A stretch of DNA of 64,000 nucleotides from Daphnia carinata (GCF_022539665.2 NC_081340.1:3348001-3412000), one strand, 5' to 3'; numbered from the stretch's first letter, positions 10,689 to 23,483 are shown. Made by a program: numbers and translations. Notes: generated from the sequence alone by a model not told the origin.

Positions 10689-13304
10689 TCAATAGCCAAG
10701 ATAATTGTTTTTCTTCAGCAGTGAACGTTGGAACCGACCAGATGGCCTCTTCGGAGCTGTGCGTCTTTCAGCAGGAGGAGTGAGTTCGTCCACCGTGACG
10801 GTGTACGTCAATGTGTAGTCTGCCTCCGTTCTCCAAACATCATCAATCGCGGTGTAGGATTCATCGACGGTGGTGTATCGCAAAAACTGTGGAATTCCAT
10901 CGAGGAGTGCTACGCCGTCCGGAGTTGGATTACTAAAAATGATTTAAAGAGCAATGATGAACGGATACAAGAACAACGTATTTGGAAAGGTCTTACCCAT
11001 ATATGACGAAATTTGTCCAGACTTGAAGCATTTTCATCGAGTGTTCAGTTTCACTATTATTGAGACCGGGTGGTATGGACGGAAATGGATAAATGAACAG
11101 GTAAATCAGTTCATCGGCATGGCTGACACCTAAAATTATCAATCGTCACACAACTGGTCATTCTACTCAACGCTATTTGCTGATCGAGAAAAGTGGGTAT
11201 GCGAGTTACCATGAGGAATAGGAGGTGGGTTTGCAGCGAACAGATAGCTGAAAATGGAATTTCTTCCTTCGTACTCGAAGGAGTAGAAGAACGCGTCAGG
11301 GTTGTGTTGAGACACGAGTTGTGTTGTCTCGTACGTGGGTCCTTTCAAGAAGAGCACGCTGCACATCTATTGGAGTTTGAAGATATTTGAAAAACAAATC
11401 TTAAGACTTTGCCAATCAAAAGCTTCAAACAAAATGTATGTTTACGTCTGTTAGTCCGGGTATCATTGATGTGAAGTTACCCATTACGGCTGTACTCAAA
11501 TATTTTTCTGTCAACTGAGCGGCCAGTTCACCAGTAGGATCATCAATATCTGTTAGATACGTGAATCGGTTTGAACATTTCACTTCTGTCAATATGAAAT
11601 TATTTTGTCAAATACTTACGCAATGCATTCAGAAGAAGTGGGACTAAATCATTCGCCAAGAACTCCTCGTCTTCAGTCAAATTATTGGGTACCAAAAAAT
11701 CGTTGTACAATACTGTTATAAAGAGCAGAGCATAAATTTTAGTCCATTGAAATCAAGAAAAGAAAGAAACCTTACTTCCCAACACTAATGTGCCTTCTTG
11801 TTTGTTTGCTCCGAACCTATTAATTTCGGAAAGTATAATTAATGCCATAAAAAAGAACAATTATCGTGAGTAAGGTGCGTTCAAGTAAACACTCATTCGG
11901 CTCTAAGGTTGCCAAACACCTTCAAATTTATCAAAAGCGGATTATGAAAGAGGTAGTACTGCTCGCTTACATGGTAGGGACATTTGCAAAATTTCCCGAA
12001 CTGTAAAGCTCACGAGGGTCGGACTCGATAATCCGTTGTGCTCCAGCAACCTGGATGACAGGATTTGAACCGCTAAATCCAAGACCACCATTGAACCTTT
12101 CCTCGGCCTGGAAAAAAACCAAAATATGGGATCAAATAAGCACGGCTGAAGTAAGTCCCAACGTTATCTTTTTCTGGACAGTTTTGTTTACTATTTACCG
12201 CAAAGTCTAGATAAGCTTGGGTGATAGTTTTTGCGTCAACGTTCTGAACACACGTGAGTAAATCTTGGTAAGGTTCTAGCGGACATCCTGACATTTCAGC
12301 AATCTTCAGGGAAGCTGCTTTGCCTCTTCCATCGCGATCAAGGGCCCACTCAGCTAGAACAGATCCGCTCTCGCCAATAGCATGTCGGAAAAGCCCTATG
12401 AAAAAGAAGTGTTTATACAAAATACAGATGAAAAAATGAATTTAAGATGTACCTCTTGCTTGGGGTGCCAAGAGAAGAAGTGAAACGCTAGCGCTTCCAG
12501 CGCTTTCTCCTGCGATGGTGATTTGACTAGGATCTCCACCAAAGTATTGGATATGTTTGTTGACCCAACGTAAAGCTTCGATTTGATCGAAAATAGCCGC
12601 ATTGCCAGGAACATCGTCCGTATCAAAGGAGAGGAAACCTAACCCACAAAAAAGGAAAAGGCTTAATTTACCTTTTCCTCATATCGGTTCATGATAACGC
12701 AATCGTACCAAGTGGACCTAGACGATACTGAATTGCAACTAAAACGATGTCGTGCTCCATGTATCTGTTAGGTAGATATTCGAGTGCATGGCCAAGAGAA
12801 AAAGCTCCTCCATGGATCCAGACCATGACGGGAAGAAGCATATCGGATTCAAACGGCAACTAGTGATATAGAACCCTAATAAAAACCATGGCTAAACATC
12901 ATCTGAATTTTATCATTACTTGTGGTGTGAAGATGTTCAAAGAAAGACAATCCTCGTTGGCCGCTCCAGGCTGAGGGCATCCTGCATTATTTTTGGTAGT
13001 CTGTTGAATTTCATCCATGGGGTAGGGAGCTTTCGGAACCGGTGGCTAGACATCAAAATGACATAATTTTCCATTATGGCTTCTATGTCTATGGTGTACT
13101 CACCAAAAATCGATTTGCAGGAGTGGGCATTTCCGCGTAAAATACACTGCGAAACGCGTAGAACGAACGCTCAGTGTAAGTCGAGTTTTCGATAGTACCG
13201 TTAAGAACGCCATAGCCAGGCACTTCGAGGATGACTTGCGAAGAAACCTCAGCTACATAATGGCCGGCCAACAGGAAAACGATGGGCAACAGAAGCGACT
13301 TCAT
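10689..13304 (-). CDS. Secreted type-B carboxylesterase CE1
   Basis: Alpha/beta-hydrolase (COesterase family) of 589 residues, 12 exons: 13304-13104, 13045-12920, 12859-12709, 12638-12453, 12395-12199, 12107-11971, 11816-11776, 11712-11620, 11549-11446, 11366-11210, 11129-10997, 10932-10689. It opens with a signal peptide ([20 protein letters not shown]). Then come the ANEDCLSLN disulfide motif, oxyanion-hole HGGAF, nucleophile GESAG (Ser about 205), catalytic Glu in NKQEG (about 340) and His in SHADEL (about 468). The full triad predicts an active ester hydrolase that is secreted. The nucleophile elbow is GESAG, not the GQSAG of classical juvenile-hormone esterases, so a digestive or detoxifying role is likelier, although the substrate is unknown. 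First of four tandem copies with identical exon phases. Confidence 0.93.
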
Positions 13305-14179
13305 TTTTTGCTGCGAGAACTGAAGTCTTTAACTAGATGTTTCATTTTTGTTTTTATAGCTTTCCATACGTCTATCTTTGGAACGAATGGGCGTGGTTTC
13401 CAAGCTATTCACATTATATCGTAAAAAAAATGTGCTTTGACGTTTTTCATTTGTCTGACATAACTCGATCGAGATTGCAGCAAATTGTGAAGTAATTAAG
13501 TAACAGACTGGAGATCTAAAAATCCCGATTCAAATTTGTAAACATTTCGTAATTTTGAATAAAGCCTACACACTTAATGTTTTATGTATTTATGCTGGTC
13601 ACATTGTTGTTTGTTTTTTTCTCTTGTCCAAACCGGATTCCGTTTTGGAAAACCTGAATTCTTATCTTTATTATTAGAGTCTGTCTAGTTTTTATCCCGT
13701 TGCACGAGCATTTCTTTTCTAAAATTGATCCGTTGCTATTGTTTACATAAGAATATTTACCAACCCGTCTATCCTGGCTGATATGCGAGAAGGGCAGCAA
13801 ACATACGAAAGCATTATTGAAGCCGGAGACAGACGTACACGGGTCATACAGTTAAAAGTGTTTACGTTTGCTGCAGGACAGTTGTCTTTGTTTCCTTCAG
13901 AATCCTATCTACAATATGTCTTTAAGCGAACTTGCCCCGAACGTTAGACACAATTATTAATGCCAAAAAAAACAATTAAACAATTCATTATACTGGAAGT
14001 CAATATGTATTTTGCATCAACTTTGCGTCCCTTGCGTTCGAAAGCTATTCATATGTTCTAAGGTATCCAATTGTAATTTAACCTATATTAATTATTGTTC
14101 TTGTTTGCTTTGCAAATGCTTAAAGGTATGCGCTTGCAATTTCACAGTGAACCACTTTGAAGCGACAACACAATTATTT
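13305..14179 (-). promoter_or_regulatory. CE1 promoter and CE1-CE2 spacer
   Basis: On the minus strand: TATAAAA at 13352-13358 (48-54 bp before the ATG), AAAGATAGA GATA-type site at 13371-13379, and CCACGCCC box at 13389-13396. A distal block at 13752-13809 containing CCCGTCTATCC is shared with CE2 and CE3. The rest, to 14179, is AT-rich and includes the 3' UTR of CE2. No further gene was seen. Confidence 0.6.
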
Positions 14180-16790
14180 TCAGTACACAAGATAATTGGT
14201 TTTGCTGGGTAATACATATTCGGACCGTTCAGATTGTCGGCTGGAAGCTCTGCGCTTGTTGACGGGCGGGCTCAATTCATCAACCGTTACGGTGTAAGTT
14301 AGTGTGTAATCCATTTCCGATCGCCATACGTCGTCAATGGCGGTGTAGGCTTCATTGGCACTACTGTATCGTAAAAACTGTGGAATGCCATCGAGAAGAG
14401 GGACGCCATCGGGAGTCGGGTTGCTAAGATAAACGTGAAAGAAAGTTGTGGATCTATTCGATGAGAGTGGTGTGTTAGCTCTTACCCATATGTGACAAAA
14501 TTTGTCCAAACTTGAAGCATCTTCATAGAAAGCTCGGTCTCACTATTATTGAGACCCGGTGGGAGGGACGGGAATGGTATAACATACAAGTAAATCAGCT
14601 CATCAGCATGGGCCACACCTAAGGTATAATACAACGTGGACAATCAAATAACTTAACATTCTACTATGTACTGTCTGAGGGGAAACTTTACCGGAAGGAA
14701 TTGGCGGAGGATTTGAAGCAAAAACGTAATTGTAAATCGAATTTCTTCCTTCGTATTCAAAGGAATAGAAAAACGCATCGGCGTTGTATTTGGAAACAAG
14801 TTGCGTCGTTTCGTACGAGGGTTCTTTCAAAAAGAGTACGCCGCACATCTATTAAAATTTTTCAAAATTTTTAAATTATTTTTTGGCTAACCCCGAATCA
14901 CGTCACATGGTTTCCTTAACAACAGATCAACAGCAAATTTGCTTACGTCGGTTAGTCCGGGAGTCATTGATGTGAAGTTGCCCATCACTGCCGTACTCAA
15001 ATATTTTTCTGTCAGCTGAACGGCCATTTCTCCAGTAGGATCATCAATATCTTTTGTTCCGTTCATCATGAATAAATGTCAATTAAAATATGTTCTACCG
15101 TAGAAACAGTTTCTCAGTATACTTACGCAATGTAGTCAGCAGTTGCGGGACCAGATCATTTGCCAGATATTCTTCGTCTTCGGTGAGATTGTTGGGAGCC
15201 AAGAAACTAGAGTACAATACTGTTGGAAAAACATAGTGCAAGAATGTAATTATGGGACAAAAGCTAAAATGATCAACATAGAACGTAAAGGTAAGGTAAA
15301 TAGAGCAAAAGAAAACCGTACATCCTACCACCACTGAGCCTTCTTGTTTGTTTGCACCGAACCTGGAGGCAACGAAAAGTATGATTAATGTGATTACAAT
15401 AGAAGTATAGCACAAAGTATTGATATTTACATGGTAGGAACAGTTGCGAAATTGCCAGAATTGAATAACTCAAAAGGGTCGGAGTCGATAATCCGTTGAG
15501 CTCCGGCAACTTGAATGACGGGATTGGAACCGCTAAAGCCCAGGCCACCTTTCAACATATCCGCCGTCTTGTTAAAGAAGAAAAAAAAATATATAAATTT
15601 TAGCAGGGTGCTGCCTACAATAGTGAGATACACTAAAGAAATAAGTTCGTCAAAATCTACGGAATTATTCATTGATTGTACATACTGCGTAGTCTCTGTA
15701 TGCTTCGTTCAGTACCGCGGGATCGATATTGCGCACACAATCGAGTAAATCTTGATAAGGTTCCACTGGACATCCTGCCATTTCGGCGATTTGAAGAGAA
15801 GCTGCTTTGCCTCTTCCGTCACGATCAATGGCCCATTCAGCCAGGACAGATCCGCTTTCGGCGATGGCACGTTGGTAGAGCCCTACAACAATAAATGGTA
15901 ACAGCTGCTAGATTTAAGGTAAACAAATATTACCTCTTGCTTGTGGTGCCAAGAGAAGGAGCGTAATACTAGCGCTTCCAGCACTTTCCCCTGCGATGGT
16001 GATTTGGTTAGGATCTCCTCCGAAGTATTGGATGTATTTGTTGACCCAACGTAAAGCTTCGACTTGATCAAAAATACCGGCATTGCCAGGAACATCATCC
16101 GTGTCGAACGAGAGGAAACCTTATCATGGAATGTTCCCAAGATTTAAAATTTTCTATTTTTCTCTGAACAGAAAGAATTTAAGCTTACCAAGTGGGCCAA
16201 GGCGGTATTGAATTGGCACTACAAGGATGTCATGTTCCATGAATCTGTTTGGTAGATATTCAAGGGCATGGCCAAGAGAAAAACCTCCTCCATGGACCCA
16301 GACCATGACAGGAAGCAGCTTGTCGGATTCAGATGGCAACTAAAGGTAATGTAACTTCGTTAAAAACCATTTCCAGTGTTGTTTCAATTTTGTTTCGTAA
16401 CTCGTGGCGTGAAGATGTTCAAAGAAAGACAATCCTCGTTGGTTGTATTAAGCTGAGGACAACCAGCGTTATTATTGGTAGCCTGCTGGATTTCGTCCAT
16501 GGGGTAGGGGATTCTCGGAAGTGGTGGCTAAGCATTAAAAATGGCATTTAGCTTCTTGTACTATGACTCACGTTTATACCTCTACTGACTAAAAATCGAT
16601 TCTCAGGCGTGGGTTTTTCGGCGTAGAAGACACCGCGAAACGCGTAGAACGGGCGATCAGTGTAAGTCGAGGTTTCGTTGGTACCGTTAAGAACGCCATA
16701 ACCAGGAACTTCAAGGATAATTTGCGCAGATACTTCAGCTACATAATGTCCGGCCAACAGAAAAACCATGGGAAACAAAAGCGACTTCAT
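14180..16790 (-). CDS. Secreted type-B carboxylesterase CE2
   Basis: 589-residue paralogue of CE1. Exons: 16790-16590, 16527-16402, 16339-16189, 16119-15934, 15882-15686, 15567-15431, 15362-15322, 15219-15127, 15050-14947, 14848-14692, 14618-14486, 14423-14180. Every exon has the same length as in CE1. The start is the MKSLLFP methionine matching the other copies, not the in-frame ATG 13 codons upstream, which lies in the region corresponding to their 5' UTRs. It has a signal peptide, HGGGF oxyanion hole, GESAG nucleophile, NKQEG glutamate and AHADEL histidine, so the triad is complete. Two donors are poor: exon 1 would use GTCAGT and exon 2 GTTACG, where the paralogues have better matches. 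Splicing may therefore be weak or altered, although the coding frame is intact. Confidence 0.9.
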
Positions 16791-17596
16791 TTTGCTGCGA
16801 CAGCTGAAGCTTTTAGTCGGATGTTTCAATTCCTTTTTATAGTGCTTACGTGGTGTCTATCTTCCGACTGAATGGGCGGAGTTTCCTTATTATTCAAATT
16901 TTATTTTTTTTAAATGTTCGAGTGCCCACTGTTTTCTCGCATAATGCAACTTGATGTAGATATTCGAAAAACAATAGAGCTATCAAGAGAAACCAATCCA
17001 AATCGACATCGATCCATTTTGTGTTACTGCATAGCAAACGAGTTTTGTAATTTCGTCTCGTCCAAACAGATTACTGCATTGAAAAAACATGAGATAAGAA
17101 TCATATTTTGTTGGAGAACTTCATGCCCTTTATAGACTGCATCAGCCGTTCCTTTTTTTTCATACTTATCCTTGGCTATTGTTTGTGTAAGGCTATTTGC
17201 TATCCCGTCTATCCTGCATGATATGATTGATGTTCAGACAAACATCAGAACGAACTATTTTTAATCAGAGCTAAGAATTGAGGTGATTAGCGACGGTCGG
17301 TCTGTTCCAGATGTAAAAAAAAATAAAAAAACAAATGTAAGCTATATTTTATCCAAATATATTGCTGTTACATAGAAACCAATTTTAACTGCATCAGACT
17401 TAGTCATTGTATCACGTGTGCTTGGGTGAGCGCTTAAAAACGCTTTAGTGACACGAATTAAAACATGGCTCCAGTTTTTCACTGAGTCACGCACAACCGT
17501 TTAAGGCACTACAAGACTAGTTCCAATATGCAAGATAACTGGGTTTATTGGGTAAACATATTTGACATGACCAGGTTGTTCTTTGAAAGCGCTGCT
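16791..17596 (-). promoter_or_regulatory. CE2 promoter and CE2-CE3 spacer
   Basis: Minus-strand TATAAAA at 16835-16841, GATA-type site at 16858-16861, CCGCCC box at 16874-16879, and a distal conserved block at 17193-17250. The far end (17517-17596) is the decayed C-terminal coding tail of CE3, now 3' UTR. No other gene was seen. Confidence 0.6.
17517..17596 (-). pseudogene. Decayed coding tail of CE3
   Basis: Sequence after the CE3 stop that still resembles the terminal codons of the other copies. A TAT CTT GCA TAT run corresponds to the NYLVY/NYLGY ends of CE2 and CE1, but in another frame and followed by TAG at 17517-17519. It is best read as former coding sequence, now 3' UTR. Confidence 0.6.
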
Positions 17597-20119
17597 TTAC
17601 TTGAGGGGAGGACTCAGTTCATCGACTGTTATGGTGTAAGTTAGTGTGAAATCCGTCTCCGATCGCCAAACGTCGTCAATGGCGGTGTAGGATTCAACGG
17701 CACTGCTATAAGGTAAGAACTGTGGAATACCATCAAGAAGAGGTACGCCATCAGGGGTCGGATTGCTAATGTAAATGTAAAAAGGAAATTTTATATGCTA
17801 TTTAACAGTGGGATGTGTTTTGAAAAGTTCTAACCCGTGGGTGACAAAATTAGTCCAAACTTGAAGCATCTTCATGGAAACTTCAGTCTCTCGATTATTG
17901 AGACCCGGTGGGATGGACGGGAATGGGTAAACGAATAGGTAAATGAGCTCATCAGCATGGCTAACACCTATGGCAAGAAGGTACAGAAATGAAACAACTA
18001 GTCATTCTAAAAGATTTGATCTGTTAACTGAGATAAGGTAAATGTGAATTACCGTGAGGAATCGGCGGGGGATTGGCTGTCAACAGGTAAGTGAAAAGCG
18101 AATTCCTGCCTTCGTATTCGAATGAATAGAAAAACGAGTTGGGGTTGTGTTGAGAAACAACTTTTGTCATTTCGTAAGTTGGCCCTTTCAAGAAGAGCAC
18201 GCTGCACAGCTGTTGTGGATTTTAAAAGATCTTTGGTAAATCTTTGATATGATTCCGAATCACATTGCATGGTACTCTTAAAAAAGTTTTGCTTACGTCT
18301 GTTAATCCAGGTGTCATGGATGTAAAGTTGCCCATCACTGCCGTACTCAAATATTTTTGTGTCAATTGAGCAGCCAGTTCTCCAGTTGGGTCATCAATAT
18401 CTTTTGTTTCGTTTTTATGAAATTTGAATTATCATTAATTGCAACATCGAAACTGTTTCTCCGTGTAGACTACTTACGCAAGGCAACCAGAAACTGTGGG
18501 ACCAATTCATTTGCCAAAAATTCTTCGTCTTCAGTCAGATTGTTGGGAACCAAGTAACTGTTGTACAGTACTGTTAGAAAAAAAAACATGATACAGCATT
18601 ATCACCCAATATTGCTAAAAACATCTAAAGCGGAATTTACTTCCTAGCACAAGCGAGCCTTCTTGCTTGTTTGCTCCGAACCTATTAGCAGAGGAAAAGG
18701 AAGTTAATAAGGAAGAAAAACAAGTGCTTTTAAAGAACAAAAGTGAGAAAACTATATGTTTACATTGTAGGAACCGTCGCAAAATTGCCGGAATTGAGTA
18801 ACTCAAAAGGGTCGGACTCGATAATCCGCTGTGCTCCAGCAACTTGGATGATGGGATTGGAACCGCTAAAACCAAGACCACCGTTCAGCCTATCCTCTCT
18901 CTAGTTTTAAAAATATGGATTAGTGTAAGTATTTTAAAACAAGGATAGAAGATGACCAATAAACTATCTGCTAAATCAGCTGTACGTAATTGTTATTGAT
19001 TACTTACCGCATAGTCTTGGTACGCTCGGTCCAGTACTAAAGCATCAACGTTCTGCACGCAGGTGAGCAAATCTTGGTAAGGTTCCAATGGGCATCCTGC
19101 CCTTTCAGCGATTTGCAGTGAAGCCACTCTGCCTCTTCCGTCGCGATCAAGGGCCCAATCAGCCAGAACAGATCCGCTTTCACCGATGGCACGTTGGAAT
19201 AGCCCTACAACATGAAATGGTAACCCCAACAGCACTTAAGTCTAAAACAGGAAACAGTTTAAACCTCTTGCTTGTGGGGCCAAGAGAAGAAGAGAAACGC
19301 TAGCGCTGCCGGCGCTCTCTCCCGCGATAGTGATTTGAGTCGGATCTCCTCCAAAGTATTCGATGTGTTTGTTGACCCACCGTAAAGCTTCGATTTGATC
19401 GAAAATGCCAGCATTACCAGGAACATCGTCCGTGTCGAATGAGAGAAATCCTTATGGTGGGATGTTTCAGAGATGTTTAGATTGTTCAATTTTTCCCCGG
19501 ATAAAAAATAATTTCATCTCACCAAGTGGACCAAGGCGGTACTGGATTGTAACTAGGACGATGTCATGCTCCATGTATCTGTTGGGAAGATATTCGAGGG
19601 CATGACCAAGAGAAAAACCTCCGCCATGGATCCAGAACATGACAGGAAGAGGCGTGTCGGATTCAAATGGCAACTAGTGGTAAACAATCTTGTTAAAATA
19701 CTGCGAGCTTTCACCCAAGTTTTACCATTACTTGAGGTGTGAAGATGTTCATAGAAAGGCAATCCTCGTTGGCTGCCCCAGGCTGAGGACATCCTAAATT
19801 GTTATTGGTGGCTTGCTGGATCTCATCCATGGGAAAGGGTGCTTTCGGAATTGGTGGCTAAATAAGAAAATTGTATTTAGTTTCCTCGACTGTTACTTTT
19901 TGTTTGTATTCTACTCACTAAAAATCGATTTAGAGGTGCGGGTTTTTCAGCGTAAAAGACGCTGCGAAATGCATAGAACGGCCGTTCAGTGTACGTCGAA
20001 TTTTCAGCTGTTCCGTTAAGGACGCCATAGCCGGGTACTTCGAGGATGACTTGCGAAGACACCTCAGCCACAAACTGGCCGGCCAACAGAAAAACGATGG
20101 GCAAGAATAGTGACTTCAT
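17597..20119 (-). CDS. Secreted type-B carboxylesterase CE3, C-terminally shortened
   Basis: 564-residue paralogue. Exons: 20119-19919, 19857-19732, 19673-19523, 19450-19265, 19204-19008, 18900-18764, 18681-18641, 18570-18478, 18400-18297, 18209-18053, 17967-17835, 17765-17597. It has a signal peptide ([20 protein letters not shown]), HGGGF, GESAG, NKQEG and SHADEL, so the catalytic triad is complete. In the last exon the frame stops at TAA (17597-17599) just after DELSPPLK, about 25 codons before the stop used by CE1, CE2 and CE4. The remaining tail sequence down to about 17517 is still recognisable but has also shifted frame. Exon 4 (GTTTAA) and exon 11 (GTTAGA) donors are weak. The lost tail is outside the hydrolase core, so activity is probably kept. 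Confidence 0.88.
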
Positions 20120-20873
20120 ATTGCTGTGACAACTAAAGTCTCTAATTGTATGTTTCATTTCTTTTTTATAGGTTTACATACGTTTTATCTTTCAGACGAA
20201 AGGGCGGAGTTCTGAACTGTTCACGTTGCATCTTTAGGAAAAGTGTTGTGATGCTGAAAGGTTCTTACCATGCGCTAAAAATCGATGTGCATATTTAAAA
20301 TAATAAATTATCAAGAGAAATCATTTCGTCATTTCCATTTCACCCAGTCATCGTGTTTGTTTCTTCTACATAAACACGTAGCAGGTGATATGAACATAAG
20401 TGCTTTGTCATTTCTTTATGTCTAACTGATTTCCGCATTTTAAAAAATTTTAAGATAAGAACCTTATCGTATTGTAAGCCGTCACCGCCGTCACATCCTT
20501 TATCGATTACTCTAGTTTTCAAAATGTTACTACTGTTAACGTCATAATATTTGCTAACCCGTCTATCCAAGATGATATGTTTGATGCACAGACAAACATA
20601 CGAATGGCCTATGATAGACAGGGACACATTGGTAATTCCAGTTGAATACGTGTGGTTTTCTTGCCTGCGGTCAGGTGTTGCGTTCACCCCAGTTTCAAAT
20701 CAAATCAAACTGAATGTTGGTCAATGTTGATCAGGAAATACATTCTACAACACAAGTTACTCGATTAAAATATACATTATATCCAGGTGTTATGAAAAGT
20801 TACAAAACAAATTCAGTGCGCGGGGCATGCACATGTCCGTTAAATTGAACAGTGACAGGTCTGGACTTGTTAA
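20120..20873 (-). promoter_or_regulatory. CE3 promoter and CE3-CE4 spacer
   Basis: Minus-strand TATAAAA at 20164-20170, GATA core at 20186-20189, CCGCCC box at 20202-20207, and a distal conserved block at 20546-20604. The rest is AT-rich and includes the CE4 3' UTR. Confidence 0.6.
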
Positions 20874-23483
20874 TCAATACCCAAGGTAATTATTCTTGGT
20901 GGGCAAGACAGGACCGTATTGTCCTTTGTAAGACTTCCGTTTTTGAACGGGAGGGTTGAGCTCATCCACTGTCACCGTGTACGTCAACGTGTAATCCGCC
21001 TCCGTTCTCCAAAAATCATCGATAGCTGTGTAAGATTCATCGACAGGGTTGTAGGGCAAAAATTTGGGTATACCGTCGAGAAGAGCTACACCGTCAGGAG
21101 TTGGATCGCTAAATATGTTGAAAAATATTCACGTTAATTTTAGAACCCCAGCTAAGAATTCCAACTATAATTTTTGTACCTGTATGTGACAAAGTTGGTC
21201 CAAACTTGAAGCATTTTCTTGGATAGTTCAGTTTCACTGGCGTTCAGACCAGGTGGAATGGACGGGAACGGGAAGACAAACAAATAGATCATTTCATCAG
21301 CGTGGCTCACTCCTATGTAATTCCAATTAAAGTGTCAACTCTAATAAAATATATTATTCAAAAATATGAAGTAACAGAAACAAGTAAAACATACCGTGAG
21401 GAATTGGCACCGGATTTGCGGCAAATGCGTATTCGAAAATTGAATTTCTTCCTTCGTATTCGAAGGAATAGAAAAACGCATCTGGATTATGTTGAGAAAC
21501 AAGTTGGGTCGTCTCGTATGTTGGTGCTTTCAGGAACAATACACTGAGCATCTGTAAAAACAACGTAGCCGTTACTTGCCATTATAAGCATGGCTACCTA
21601 ATAACAGGAACTATCCCGCTTAATCAGTATATTAGTAAATAATGAATCTTTTCCTACGTACATCAACTAATCCAGGCGTCATTGACGTGAGATTGCCCAT
21701 CTCGGCAGTTCCAAGGTATTTTTCCGTCAGCTGAGCAGCCAGTTCTCCAGTAGGATCGTCGATATCTTCCAAGATATTGAATTCATTTTTTTAAACTGTC
21801 CATTTTATAATTGGAAGCATTCAACTGCAGGATCTCTGTGAAATACTCACGCAATGCATTCAACAACGTAGGAACCAAATCATTGGCCAAAAATTCTTCG
21901 TCCTCAGTCAAATTCTTTGGGACTAGATACCTGTTGTACATAACTGTTTGGAAAAGAGTCACAATGCTTGAGTTTCAAATGGTTTAATGTACATAAAAAA
22001 CATTAAAGACAAACATTACCTCCTGCCACAAGGGTGCCTTCCTGCTTATTCGCCCCGAACCTTAACACAGGCATAAAACGTAAACTTTAGAAAGATGAAT
22101 GAACGTAGTCGAGCATTTCTGCATGCTTACATAGTTGGGACGGTTGCAAAGTTCCCGGAGCTAAAGAGCTCACGAGGATCAGACTCGATAATCCGTTGAG
22201 CTCCAGCAACCTGAATGACTGGATTTGAACCGCTGAAGCCAAGATTACCGTTAAGCATGTCTTGTCTCTATACAGAAAAGGAAAACAGTAAAACGTTTAG
22301 GATATATTAAGTAACATTAACGTTTGATTTGAAAATGAAGCACTCAAGAGCTTACGGAGTAGTTTTGGTAGGCTTGTGACAGTAATGCAGCGTCAACAGT
22401 TTGTACGCAAGACAGTAATTCTGCGTAAGGCTCGACTGGGCAGCCAGCCATTTCGGCGATCGTCACGGAAGCGACTTTGCCTCTTCCGTCTCGATCGAGA
22501 GCCCATTCAGCAAGGACTGATCCACTCTCACCGATAGCACGTTGGAACAAGCCTGTTTACGATTAGTGGATCAAAATGCGGTTCAATTTTCTGCACCAAA
22601 ATGAAAAATCCAAGCCAATTCTAACCTCTTGTCTGTGGTGCCAAAAGAAGAAGCGTAACGCTAGCGCTTCCAGCACTTTCTCCAGCGATAGTTATTTGAC
22701 TAGGATCTCCGCCAAAGTACTTGATGTGTTTCTGGACCCAACGAAGAGCTTCGATTTGGTCGAAAATAGCGGCGTTGCCAGGGACCTCATCAGTGTCGAA
22801 GGATAGGAATCCTGGATGATTCAACAAAGGTTAAACAAAATAGGCGTAAATTTCTAATAGAATACAAGAATAACTGGAGTTCTCACCAAGAGGGCCAAGA
22901 CGGTACTGAATTGCAACTAGAACGATGTCGTGTTCCATGTACCTGCTAGGTACGTATTCGAGAGCTTGTCCGAGAGAAAAGGCTCCTCCATGGATCCAGA
23001 ACATGACAGGGAGTAGCGTGTTGGATTCAGATGGCAACTGATCGCCGATGATAATTTTAGAATTACAATAATATTATGTTGTTTTATGGTTGAATACTTG
23101 TGGTGTAAAAACATTCAGAGTGAGGCAATCTTCGTTGTCAACACCGGGTTGAGTGCATCCCGCGTTATTGTTTATCGTTTGCTGGATCTCATCCATTGGA
23201 TAAGGAGCTTTCGGGATTGGTGGCTGAAGTTGAATTTTAAAATAATTCGTGAATATTTGTTTGGTGTGTGTCTTTAACTTACCAAAAATCGTGTCTCAGG
23301 GGTTGGCTTTTCTGCATAGTAGACGCTACGGAATGCGTAAAATGTGCGCTCGGTGAAAGATGATGTTTCGTTGGTCCCGTTCAGAACGCCATAACCTGGA
23401 ACTTCGAGAATAATTTGCATTGACACTTCAGCCACATAATGACCCGCAAAGAAAATCACGAGGGGAATGAGAAATGACTTCAT
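20874..23483 (-). CDS. Secreted type-B carboxylesterase CE4
   Basis: 586-residue paralogue and the outermost copy. Exons: 23483-23283, 23223-23098, 23037-22887, 22811-22626, 22552-22356, 22267-22131, 22060-22020, 21943-21851, 21765-21662, 21551-21395, 21312-21180, 21108-20874. It has a signal peptide ([20 protein letters not shown]), HGGAF oxyanion hole, GESAG nucleophile, NKQEG glutamate and SHADEL histidine. The terminal exon is three codons shorter than in CE1 and CE2. By eye it is the most divergent of the four: the exon after 22267 begins RQDM where CE1 has AEER, and its promoter lacks the CCGCCC and GATA boxes of the other three. It is predicted to be an active secreted ester hydrolase with unknown substrate. 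Confidence 0.92.

Noticed and set aside
16790-16829. Upstream in-frame ATG in CE2 and CE3 (13 extra codons)
   Set aside because: The extension is polar and basic, would disrupt the signal peptide start, and is not shared as coding in CE1 or CE4.
13089-23483. Juvenile hormone esterase identity for the esterase cluster
   Set aside because: The nucleophile elbow is GESAG in all four, not the GQSAG typical of validated juvenile hormone esterases. General carboxylesterase is the safer call.
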